A DNA stretch of 64,000 nt from Biomphalaria glabrata (lineage: Eukaryota; Mollusca; Gastropoda; Planorbidae), in assembly GCF_947242115.1 (NCBI RefSeq), contig NC_074718.1, positions 44,897,199 to 44,961,198 on the forward strand, given 5' to 3'. Position 1 is the stretch's first letter, and each line of letters opens with the position of its first letter. The notes under the pieces were generated by a model. The model did not search any database, had not been told where the DNA came from, and was given only the letters and a program-made list of their open reading frames with translations. A program made the translations under genes and the position numbers. Below are positions 1 to 26,500 of the stretch, piece after piece.

Positions 1-19
1 CTTTGTCTCTGTTTTTCAG

Positions 20-102
20 TGTTCCTACTATTCTTAGGAGGCTCACCCATTTATGCAAACAAAAATGCAGTTACTTGTTTACCATCATCCGTTGATTTGT
101 GA
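20..102 (+). CDS. Possible last coding exon of an upstream gene (partial)
   Basis: A polypyrimidine stretch ending in TTTTTCAG at 19 is followed by a frame open from 22 to a TGA at 100-102 (FLLFLGGSPIYANKNAVTCL and six more residues). An AATAAA lies near 258, a plausible poly(A) signal. If real, this gene runs convergently toward Abi. The peptide is short and I recognise no family, so this could equally be chance intronic sequence. Nothing upstream is available to test the frame. Confidence 0.22.
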
Positions 103-443
103 TTAATTGATCTTGCAGGTCTTCCGAGCCCACTTTAGACAGTTTATTAGAAGTTTTGATTTTGTATTTATTGGGATAGTATCCTCTCAGGCTCTGCCAT
201 CATTTTTTTGATGGCTATTAAAATTCTGCTGTGTTGAAGTGACCTTGCTAAAATCATCAATAAATATATTCAAGCTTGTTTTCCTTAGTGATGTTTTTAT
301 ATTTCATTATGTATGCTGTTCAAATCATTCAATTATTAAGGTGTATTCCATGCCTTTAAGATATGTTCTTATATTTGACTAATGCAGTAATCAATAAGTT
401 AAGTTGTAAACAGCTTACTGACTAATGACTCTTAGATTTGGCC

Positions 444-556
444 AATGGACCTCATTCACCAATCATGATGGTTGTCACGTGACAGTTTTTTCCGTTGTTT
501 TATCAATAAGATCACGTGACTAAATGTTTGTTTACGATTGGTGAATGAGGTCCATT
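444..556. mobile_element. Short inverted-repeat element (MITE-like) with two CACGTG sites
   Basis: The 21-bp ends at 444-464 and 536-556 are exact reverse complements (AATGGACCTCATTCACCAATC and its complement). The 113-bp element has no coding capacity. Inside it lie GTCACGTGAC (474-483) and ATCACGTGAC (511-520), placed nearly symmetrically. No clear target duplication is visible. It looks like a miniature non-autonomous DNA transposon; the superfamily cannot be told from one copy. Confidence 0.6.
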
Positions 557-1726
557 ACCTAGCTACCCATTAATTTTGCACAGCTCTGGTGTTAATTCTA
601 TTTGTATTTTTGTGTCTCCAGGTCAACACATGGCAAAGAAAAGGAGATTTTCATGGATGAAGTAACATTTTTTTTTAGACCTAAACAATTTTGTGCTTAC
701 AATATGCTGACAAGGATTGAAAGGTCAAAATCATTTTTTTTAAGTGAAAAGTTTATTTGTGTATATTTGAATAGTACAAGTATTGGTCAGTTATTATACT
801 TTAAGTGAATGTCTTATACCATGTGAATGTTGAGAAAATATTTGATAATTTTGTTGTGGAGCCTATTGTCAGTTTGAGAAAGTCAGATCTCACTTGACAC
901 TAAGACTGAAACTATGTTTGAGCTATATGTACAAACAATAATTGTATGACATTTTGTTTTAATGACATCTATTTATTGAGCAATGCTGAATGATCAAATG
1001 AATGTACGTTTTAGTCAACAATGAGTTTCATTTGTTCTATTCATAAACATATTTCCTAATTCACCATTTCGTTCTTTCATTCTTTTGACATGTACATTGT
1101 TACTTGAACTCTGAATACACTTCAATGATAAGTTTGGTTTTAATTTCAAGTTAAAAAAAAAAAAAAAGATATTGAACATTTTCTGATCACAAGTAATGTT
1201 AATGACATGAAAGCAACAAAGCATTTTCTTGAAGTAAAAGATGGAGAAAAATAGCTAGACATGACAAGACAAACAGTCTAGGCCAGACAAGTTACTTTGA
1301 GCTGTCTACTTCTAGGAAGACACTAAAAGAGTTCTCTCAAATATTAGCAGAATCTCTGCAGTTATACTGGTAGAAATTTCTTACCCTATATAAACCTTTG
1401 AAGCAATTAACATAAACTAGTGCAGTGCCAGCACTAAGGGAGGATATGGAATTTGAATAAAATAAGTATTGATGCCTTTGGAAGGAATAGACAACAAAGC
1501 ACTCCCGCCACATTAATAGGGTCAAGTGCAGACTCTGGCACTGAGGCTATAAATGGAACATTTAAACATTTTTGAAATATCAAAGGACAGTAAAGGATAG
1601 CACATTCTAATATCAAGGATTTTGACTGATTTCAAACATGCCCTACCTCTCTCATCATACCAGTGGGTAACCCAGAAGAACTTAAGATTAAACCCATTAA
1701 AGGTACATTTTCAGGAACATGCGACA

Positions 1727-1762
<36 letters not shown>

Positions 1763-2379
1763 CATAAAAATCTGTCAATGTATACAATGTACCACTCAGT
1801 AGCTTTAAGATGGGACAGTTCAACATCTGATGGAGTAGCTAAACTTGAAAAATGTGCATTTAATAAGAAAAAAATTAAAGAAAGATCACCATGCTCTTTA
1901 ATAAATATTATAAATGTTATATGGATGGTGTAATGCTATATCTGACTGGTGTCCAATTGCAATCAGATCTGACGGGTATTGTATTGTATACGGGTATTTA
2001 CAAATGTATTAGTTAACAGAACATTAGACATGTGAAGGTTCAGTCAATAGAACCAATAAAACATTTACAAAAATAAATAAATAGCAGACAAAACCAAGCA
2101 TTCAAAATAGAAATGGCAGAAGGAATAGATCGATTCTACTCGGTGAATAAAAGAATATTGCATCATAATTGAAACATTTTTTTTTTAAAAAAAAAGGTCA
2201 CAGGTAATGTAAGCAGATAATGTACACAAAATTAAATACAAAATAAACAGCCCAGTAATCATATACTTAACTGCTTTGTAGAGCCTTGAACTAATTCATT
2301 GAATATAAAACTATTATAAAAAAAATATAGCATGACTGAAATACTAGATGAAACCTAAGGCGGTATTTCACTTGGGCTG

Positions 2380-2485
2380 AAGTGACTTGGCAGAATTTAA
2401 GTCATTGGTTCATATGCATGACGCGTAGGACGTAATCATCTTCTTTTTTGAAGTAACGTCTGTATTATATAAGATAAGATAAGTG
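2380..2485 (+). mobile_element. LINE 3' tail fragment (plus orientation)
   Basis: The stretch from AAGTGACTTGGCAGAATTTA to TATATAAGATAAGATAAG matches, in opposite orientation, the ends of the LINE pieces at 12066-12310 and 34655-34895, where the upstream part still encodes a reverse-transcriptase C-terminal peptide. It ends in a short GATAA repeat typical of a 3' tail. It is a 5'-truncated copy. Confidence 0.65.
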
Positions 2486-3129
2486 TTTTGATACACAAGC
2501 AAAAAGTTAAACTGCTAATCAAGTTGATTAGTTACCATTCTGAGCAAACATAAGTTTGTTGTTTTTTTTGTCATTGCAATATAGACAATTAGAAATAGGG
2601 TTTAAAATAAGACAATGTAGACTAGCGGCATGAATGGCGGATGCAAACCGAGTACTAGATAAGGAGTTTTGATAGTATCAAAATGCTGACTACATCTTTA
2701 AAAAAAAAATAATAGAAGATTTAAAAAAAAAAAGGTTCATAGTTTTTGATAAAACTATGGTGTAGTACTAAAGTATCAATTATTTGAAAAATGTTTTGAA
2801 ATATTCTTTGTGCAGTTTCCAGTAAAAAAAAAAAAAAAATATCCTAGTGACATTTGCATTCAGTTTTAAATTTGTATGGTATTCTAAGGAAAGATCAAGG
2901 TTTCCAAACTAAATCTGCTGATTCCCAAACTACAGCTTTGTGGGTCTGTTAAACATTGGAAAAAAAACACTGGACACTGATTGTCATATTCTTATTATGT
3001 TACAATGCTCTGCAGAACTCCAGAAACCTAAACCCACTTAAAGTGTCACTGTACAGATTAAAACAAAATCAAAACAAACATTTATTACTTATGTAAATTC
3101 AAGCAGCACATTCACAGACTCCTTCTCCA

Positions 3130-3260
3130 CACCTCCCTCCCATCCCACAATAGCAGTCTCCTACACACCTCTCGTCCCACAGTAGCAGCCTCCTACACAC
3201 CTTCCACCCCACAGTAGCAGTCTCCTATACACCTCCCGTCCCACACACTCTAAATAGCAG
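3130..3260. repeat. Short GC-richer tandem repeat in Abi 3' UTR region
   Basis: About four imperfect copies of a roughly 37-bp unit of the form CTCCTACACACCTC.CGTCCCACAGTAGCAG follow one another. The unit is visibly richer in C than its surroundings. No coding function is seen; it probably lies in the transcribed 3' UTR of Abi. Confidence 0.6.
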
Positions 3261-3740
3261 CCTCCAACTTTCTTCATGGCACTTTCACACACTATACAGA
3301 ATGTTTATATACAGGTGCTTAAAGTACAATATGAACAAAATATTACAAAGTATAAAACTTCAACAAGAACTAACAAAGAAAGTCAAGCAAAGTGGAGAGT
3401 GTTGAGCAACTCCCAAGAGTAAATTGCCCCAAAGTGAGCCATGAGCAAGTGAGATAATGTCTTCTAAGACTGCAAAGGGTCAAATTTAGCAAGCAGAGAT
3501 TAAAGGCAACAAGGGCCAAGATTTTGATTAAGATATAATTAAAAGAACGCAGTGTAGATGTAAATTCAGGCTTGTGGGATGGATGCAGTATTGGATACAG
3601 TGTTGTTGAAGGGATACAGTGTTGGATCTATACAGTCTTCTTGAATGAACGGAGCGTTGGGTGCAAATGAAGATCAATGGAAGCCATTATTTTCCCTCAG
3701 AAATAAAATGATTATCAAATTGTACAATTTGGATGCTTAT

Positions 3741-18535
<14,795 letters not shown>

Positions 18536-18539
18536 ACAA

Positions 18540-18775
18540 GGTGAGCCGGCAGAGTGTTAGAGTGCTTGGCTTCCAAATTGTAGGGTCTAAAATTGGAATC
18601 TCAGTCCTGCCAACTCAGATGGATAACTGACATATTTATATATTGGGATAGTAAAGCCACAAAGTGGTTGGTCATTGTGCCGGCCAAATGACACCCATGT
18701 TAATAGTTGGGGATTTACACCTGACCGATGAATTTTACATCATCTGCTCCCATAGATCGAAAGGTATGAAATGGG
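18540..18775 (+). mobile_element. tRNA-derived SINE
   Basis: The 5' part resembles a tRNA (GTGAGCCGGCAGAGTGTTAG, then TTGGCTTCC and a decayed box B in AAATTGGAATC). The 3' part (CATTGTGCCGGCCAAATGACAC, then ACATCATCTGCTCCCATAGATCG; shared wording only) matches the body of the SINEs at 24057 and 24729. Preceded by a run of A. No clear target duplication. Confidence 0.65.
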
Positions 18776-19286
18776 TTGTTTTATGTGCGTTTTTCTTTTG
18801 TAACCATGAGAAAAGGTAGGTGGGTGGTTTGGTTGTGTAGACTGCACAGATTTTTAGCCAAATTCATGATGTGGCCTGTCTTAGGTCAAGTGTGAAGATG
18901 AATTGAAAACAAGTGAGAGACATTTGTTAGAAGGATATGTATTTTTATTGAGCTATATCTTGTCTATAGTATCATTTTTAACTTGCGCTTCTTCGCTGAA
19001 ATTGAAAGCATTTTATATTTATTAATAAGTTAAGTTCTGTTTAGTTGTGTTTTAAAATGGCATTTAAGTTCACCGTTAAGAATATAATACGCTCACTCTG
19101 GTGAAGTTGTATTAAATTATATCTCATGTTAGACTCCATCTTAGTTGGGAAAGTGCTTTGACAATACTGTTACTAGAATGATTTAGTTAAAACTAGAATT
19201 CTGCCAAAGAATGGATTGAATAGTATCTTATCTCTTCTAGCTGATAGACTGTGTCAGTTTTGTTAAAGCTAATTTTTTTTTTTCAG

Positions 19287-22200
19287 CAGGTCTCTAAGAG
19301 GTCTTCTTAAGATTGTGAAAATGGATCCTCTGAAAAGAGAAACACTATTACAGATGGTAAAACAGTAATCAGTTTAAATTATATATATATATAAATGTAT
19401 AATATACTATGCACATTTTGTTTACAATTTAATTTTTACTAGAGAACTAAATATTTGTTATAGATATTAGTCAACTAATACTTAATATTTCTTTTCCTAT
19501 TTTCTTTACTAGATTCAATCTCTTTGGGGGAAGCGTGTTGAGTCTCTGTTTGACTTAAGAGATGGAGATTTTTACTTTCACGTCTTGAGATTATTGTAAG
19601 CATTTTATCAATAACATTAATTAATTAGCGAAATTAATAATACTTGGGTTTTAGTTTAAAATAAAGCAATCTCCTTTTGATCTGCCTCTTAAATAGCTTA
19701 ACTTGCTTGCTTTGAGTGTGAAGCCACATATTAATATTACAAAAGAGAAGAGTTAGTTAAGTTTTATGGTGTTGGGGGTGTTCAGTCTAGTTATGTTCAT
19801 TGTGTTTGAAAATGTTCAGTCTGGTTATGTTCCTTGTGTTGGAGAATGATCAATGAAGTGTTCATTGTGTTGGGGAAAGTTCAGTCTAGTTATGTTCATT
19901 GTGTTGGAGAATGATCAATGAAGTGTTCATTGTGTTGGGGGTGTTCAGTCTAGTTATGTTCATTGTGTTTGAAAATGTTCAGTCTAGTTATGTTCCTTGT
20001 GTTGGAGAATGATCAATGAAGTGTTCATTGTGTTGGGGAAAGTTCAGTCTAGTTATGTTCATTGTGTTGGAGAATGATCAATGAAGTGTTCATTGTGTTT
20101 GAAAATGTTCAGTCTAGTTATGTTCATTGTGTTGGAGAATGATCAATGAAGTGTTCATTGTGTTTGAAAATGTTCAGTCTAGTTATGTTCATTGTGTTGG
20201 AGAATGATCAATGAAGTGTTCATTGTGTTTGAAAATGTTCAGTCTAGTTATGTTCATTGTGTTGGAGAATGATCAATGAAGTGTTCATTGTGTTTGAAAA
20301 TGTTCAGTCTAGTTATGTTCATTGTGTTGGAGAATGATCAATGAAGTGTTCATTGTGTTTGAAAATGTTCAGTCTAGTTATATTCATTGTCTTGCAGAAT
20401 GATCAATGAAGTGTTCATTGTCTTGCAGAATGATCAATGACGTGTTCATTGTGTTGGGGAAAGTTCAGTCTAGTTATGTTCATTGTGTTGGAGAATGATC
20501 AATGAAGTGTTCATTGTGTTAGGGAAAGTTCAGTCTAGTTATGTTCATTGTGTTGGAGAATGATCAATGAAGTGTTCTTTGTGTTGGGGAAAGTTCAGTC
20601 TAGTTATGTTCATTGTGTTGGAGAATGATCAATGACGTGTTCATTGTGTTTGAAAATGTTCAGTCTAGTTATGTTCATTGTGTTGGAGAATGATCAATGA
20701 AGTGTTCATTGTGTTTGAAAATGTTCAGTCTAGTTATGTTCATTGTGTTGGAGAATGATCAATGAAGTGTTCATTGTGTTTGAAAATGTTCAGTCTAGTT
20801 ATGTTCATTGTGTTGGAGAATGATCAATGAAGTGTTCATTGTGTTTGAAAATGTTCAGTCTAGTTATGTTCATTGTGTTGGAGAATGATCAATGAAGTGT
20901 TCATTGTGTTTGAAAATGTTCAGTCTAGTTATGTTCATTGTGTTGGAGAATGATCAATGAAGTGTTCATTGTGTTTGAAAATGTTCAGTCTAGTTATATT
21001 CATTGTCTTGCAGAATGATCAATGAAGTGTTCATTGTCTTGCAGAATGATCAATGACGTGTTCATTGTGTTGGGGAAAGTTCAGTCTAGTTATGTTCATT
21101 GTGTTGGAGAATGATCAATGAAGTGTTCATTGTGTTAGGGAAAGTTCAGTCTAGTTATGTTCATTGTGTTGGAGAATGATCAATGAAGTGTTCTTTGTGT
21201 TGGGGAAAGTTCAGTCTAGTTATGTTCATTGTGTTGGAGAATGATCAATGAAGTGTTCATTGTGTTGGGGAAAGTTCAGTCTAGTTATGTTCATTGTGTT
21301 GGAGAATGATCAATGAAGTGTTCTTTGTGTTGGGGAAAGTTCAGTCTAGTTATGTTCATTGTGTTGGAGAATGATCAATGACGTGTTCATTGTGTTGGGG
21401 AAAGTTCAGTCTAGTTATGTTCATTGTGTTGGAGAATGATCAATGAAGTGTTCATTGTGTTAGGGAAAGTTCAGTCTAGTTATGTTCATTGTGTTGGAGA
21501 ATGCTCAATGAAGTGTTCATTGTGTTGGGGAAAGTTCAGTCTAGTTATGTTCATTGTGTTGGAGAATGCTCAATGAAGTGTTCATTGTGTTGGGGAAAGT
21601 TCAGTCTAGTTATGTTCATTGTGTTGGAGAATGCTCAATGAAGTGTTCATTGTGTTGGGGAAAGTTCAGTCTAGTTATGTTCATTGTGTTGGAGAATGCT
21701 CAGTGAAGTGTTCATTGTGTTGGGGAAAGTTCAGTCTAGTTATGTTCATTGTGTTGGAGAATGATCAACGAAGTGTTCATTGTGTTGGAAAATGTTCAAT
21801 CTAGTTTTGTTCTACTAGTTTGATTAAAAGCAACTTTTATTCTTTTCATTACAATCTTTCTTTTAGGCACCATTCTCCAAAAGATCGTGATGTGGAGACA
21901 AGTGAAGAGCGACTGACATTCACACACAAATTTTTGCAAGGTACAGTTCATCTTAAATTTTTATTTAAAAAATCATGGGGAAAATTGCAATTTCTAATAT
22001 TTTTTTTTGTTTTTCAGAAATATATGGAAAGGACAAAATAGAAAAAATTCTGAACTTTAAGATTCTTTTACAAAACGTGAATTCATTAGAAAATAATGCA
22101 GTAGTTGAGCTGGAGCTATCTAAGGTGACTAAACTAAAGATTTCTGTAAAAAAAAAATGTTTTGTGCTGTTAAAGGTATTTTAGAAAACAGACCAACATT

Positions 22201-23465
22201 TTAATTTATTATTGATGAATTTTAATGTTTATAGTTCTACTAAATAATTCATAAATTTTTTAATACTTTTTTTTATAGATGTCTTTTTTAATTATTTACT
22301 GTTTTAATTTCGCATTGTTACAGATTGCATTAGTATTGTACGGTATTGGTGTCCTTGACAAGAATTGTAAACTTTTTGTTGAGACGGCCCTAAAGTTGCC
22401 TGAGTCGCTGCATCCAGTTATAATGTCCTTGATTAATAGTGTTGTACAGCCTGGCTCAATGGAGCTCTCATTGACTGATAACATCGAGGCAGTATTATTG
22501 ATGCCATCAGGTCAGCTTTAGTTTTCATTTGGACCCTTTTGTTATGTTTGTATTTTTAAAACAAGTTAACTCTTTGACTCCGGAACAACGCACTTGACGT
22601 TGGTTTTACTCGAAAAAAAGGTCGGATCAGCACTGAAATCGTCAGTGTTTTAAAGTTGTTTTTTTTTTTTTTTTTTTGTTTCTATTTCTCCGATCCATGT
22701 TTTTTATTGCTTAATTTTTTATCTGGAATGGTTTCCGTTTGCTAAACATCTGGAATTTCCTTCATTCAACATGTTTATATTTGGAGACTACGTTTATTTT
22801 TTCTGCGTGCATGTATTTTAACATGGAGCCTCAACCAGGGCCATCTAAACTTTGTCGGTCTAAATATTTCTTTGATGAGAAAGTTAGAGAATTTGTTATT
22901 GAAAATAGTTCAGATGACAGTGATATTGTTTTATCTGGTGGTGATATTGATTCTAAATCAAATGGTATCATGAATTAATTTCTAGGGCTAGGTTTAGTAA
23001 TGATGAAGTTTATCAGCTGATGAAGCAGCCCCACCCCCAGCTAAAGTTCAGTGTAGATCTAGAATTAATTAAGTTTCTACATCATTTAGATCTAATTAGA
23101 TAGAGGTTGATCCAGGCACTGAAACAGAACAATTTCAGATTTGTTCCAGCAAGAAATGTGGGTGTCAACCTGGACTTAGTCAGCACTGCATCTAATGAGC
23201 TGGACTGTTGTTATTTTTTATTGACAATGACATTGTTGATAGTCTTGTCAGCACAATAAATAGCTATGCTGACCATAGGATTAAATTGAACACCCCTGCT
23301 AGAATAAAATCCATTTTCAGAGAATGGAGACCTATAACTATAAAGAAAGACAGAGTATGTAAACACTGTTGGCCAGTAAGAACGGTTTATGTTTGCGCTG
23401 GATGGGAGTCGAACCCACACATTCATATTGACTGCTTCCACAAATATCACAGCTAGAAGGAATAT

Positions 23466-23528
<63 letters not shown>

Positions 23529-26500
23529 TGTGCAGTTGGACTAGTTTTAATGTAAAAGTTTTTTGTTCCAAATGATTTCCTTTTTTTTATAGGCTTTTTC
23601 GTTAAAGTAGTGACATTGGATTATTAGTTCCAGTTTATTATTTTTAGTGTCTATTGCTGTTTCTTCTGTGTAAATAAATGGATAAAAATGAGAAAAAAAG
23701 TTCTTTGGATTCAATTCGGACAATAAATTTCTTATTACATGCACTTGGATGGATATTTTCAATGTCGGTGGGTTTTTCAATTTTCATTTTTATACTCAAA
23801 ACTCAAAAATTACAACAACAACATGATTTGCAAGCTAAAACATTTAAAAAATAGAAAGAGCATGCATTTCTCTTTAATTCCATATCAAATTTATTATTAT
23901 TTTCCAATAATAAATATAAAAAGTTATTCAAGTTAAATCAATGCGAGGTAGTACATTCTGAAATGGCGGAAAAAATTAATTCCGTCCAAACATGGAAAAT
24001 GATTCCAGAGTCAAAGAGTTAAAAGGAGATTGTTCCATTGCAGTTTATGTCCAGGGGCACAATAGCTGAGTGATTAAGTGCTTAGCTTCAGAATGTGGGG
24101 GTCCTGTGTTTGAATCTCGGTGAAGACTGGGATTTTGAATTTCTTGATTTTTAGGGTGCCCCTGAGTCCACCAAACTCAAAAGTTGAGGAAAGTAAAGGT
24201 GGTTGCTCGTTGTGCTGGCCACATGAGACCCTGCTTGTTAACCATTGGCCACAGAAAAAAAACAGCTTTAACATCATCTGCCCTTTAGATTGCAAGGTCT
24301 GAAAGGGAGAACTTTTTACTCAACTAGTTTATGTCCAGGGTTTGTAGCATGTATGTAAAATGTAACTTCCCAAGATCAAATCTGAATTCAATTTTCTTTT
24401 AGATAAAAGTACAATGTGAAAGGTTTATTACTCTAGTAACAAACAAGTTGTTTATACCTTATGTATAATATATGTATCTAATATTTTACTATTTAGTATG
24501 GCAGGCTTAAGTAAACTGTGATATCAATTATACATTTTGCATGCTCTATTGAAGAAAACACATTTGAAATAATAGTTCAATAACAGAAAATGACAACATT
24601 GTCAAGTTAGCTTCTCTGTAGCATTAGTGACATGATTGTCAGAAATAAGAAAAATATTTGTATATCAATAGTTATTCTAGAAAAAGTAATGTAATTCATA
24701 TTTATTTTATAATGAATGCAAATATCAATGTGGCTTAGTAGTAAAGTGCTTGACTTCCAGACTGAAGAGTATCATGATCGAATCCTAGTCAAGAATGGGA
24801 TTTTTTGGATACCTGTCTACCCAACTCTAATGGGTACCTAACTATATTCTGACCACATGACACCCTCTTAACCATTGCCCATAGTAAGAGATGAGCTTCA
24901 CTTCAACTGCTCCCATTGATCGCAAGGTCTTTACTTTAATAATATCAAGGCTAAGGATTACGATATAACATCTAAAAAAAAAAAATTAAGTGTTTTGAAC
25001 CCTGTTTTGTTATTGTTTCCTTGCTGCTTATGTCAGAGAAGTAAGTTGACTCCCCCTGTTCTGACCCCATCATTAGATTTTAGCTTTGCAGTTTCTTTTA
25101 ATGGAAATTTAAATGGCTCAAATGTAACTGTCTAGTTAAATTTTTCTTTGAACAGAGTTGACATCTAAACTTGAGAGCCCATTGCGATACTAATAAATAA
25201 ATCAAATGTTTAGGTACTTAAACAAATATATATCTTTCTATCTGTTCAGCACATGTTCGTACAATTCGTTTCTTTGATCCTGTGCTCTTGAGTTGAAAAA
25301 CAAAACACGAATGCGCACCATGTCCTCTCATTATTTGTGTATCACTCATGAACTTATCTCACATTCACCAATATAATATGGACCTTCATATTCCCACTCA
25401 CAATCATTTAATGATTTTAGATCAGGACATTGAATTAAATCCAGCTGCCTTGTTCACTTGGCTTGGGACTCAGACCTCTGTTTCTTTATCAGCCTTTGCA
25501 GCACAGCCTCTGACATGTTCACCTGTGATGTCAGGTAAATACAGGCCTTGCTTAAAAAAAAATATATTTGCCTTGGCTACAGCTTGGTAGATATGGCGCA
25601 GAGTTAACCCATAGGCTATATGGTCTATATCTCCTATAACATTCAGTTTTTCTGATAGTGCTTTTTTTTTCTTCTTCCTTTTTAACCTTAATTACACATT
25701 TTTTTTCTTTTCTTTTAATCTTGCAATTTTTATTTCAATCAAGTTTCCATCTATGGTGTTTTGTTTTGATTCTTGGCCATTATTCCTAATTGCAATAGTG
25801 TAGAACAGGTTCACATTGTGATCGTTTGTTTTGCATGTTTCTGGTGTTTCTTCAGAATCGACGATTATTACCGCCTAGCCCTGGTTCATATCTGGGACCA
25901 TCGAAGGGATAGTCCAGAGCCCATACCACATGAACAGGCAGCCATCCATTATGATCAACTACGTGTTCTTATAACAGTTGTTTTAAGCCCTGTCAATTTT
26001 CTACAATGAGACCAGGATGTTTGTAACTTGGCTAACAATGGAAGTTTTGTAGATGTGAATTGATTGGCTAACAGTTTGAAGTTCAGGATGTCTCTAGTGC
26101 ATCCATTTAATTTTTGTTTAGGGGAAATAAAATTAGGCGTTTGTGGTGGTTACCTGGTACCTTCCTATTTGTTGGCTACAACAGATAAACTTGACACCCT
26201 CTGTTGTTTTGAAGAGCTGTCACTTAAACTATTTAACTCCTGTTCAGACGGCTTAGTGTGTGTATCTAATCTATCTTTTGGATTGAGCTTAATTACATTC
26301 AGGTCTGATTTGAATTTTTTATTTCATTGGTTTGGGGTTAAGATAATCTATTTGCAATCTTTCGATCAGTGAATGTCATATTTTATTAGTTGTTTTCTTT
26401 TAATACTTGACTTAAGATCTTTAATGGATAAGTTATCATTTGTAAAATACAAAGGTAGTCAATACAAAAAATTTATATTTCACTGACTTTGAAATCTAAA

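Larger units (their letters stand above)
557..3740. other. Intergenic DNA and probable Abi 3' UTR
   Basis: No gene is supported here. The right-hand part should be the 3' UTR of the minus-strand Abi gene; a TTTATT at 3081-3086 is AATAAA on the minus strand and one candidate poly(A) signal. A (TA)n tract lies at about 1731-1760. Short open frames in this stretch are composed of low-complexity AT-rich sequence and show no recognisable protein. Confidence 0.5.

Noticed and set aside
602-808. 68-aa plus-strand frame after an acceptor-like TCTCCAG
   Set aside because: Composition is low-complexity AT-rich and no conserved motif is seen.
19770-21810. CRISPR-like regular repetition
   Set aside because: Direct tandem repeats without unique spacers, in a eukaryotic intron; it is a minisatellite.
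24057-24325. A functional tRNA gene suggested by box A and box B
   Set aside because: The sequence does not fold as a full cloverleaf and is the head of a SINE with target duplications.
25348-26009. Exon-like frames in NuMA intron 5 (LDQDIELNPAALFTWLG; IDDYYRLALVHIWDHRR)
   Set aside because: Splice-like borders exist but the peptides are unrecognised and I could not establish frame agreement with NuMA.
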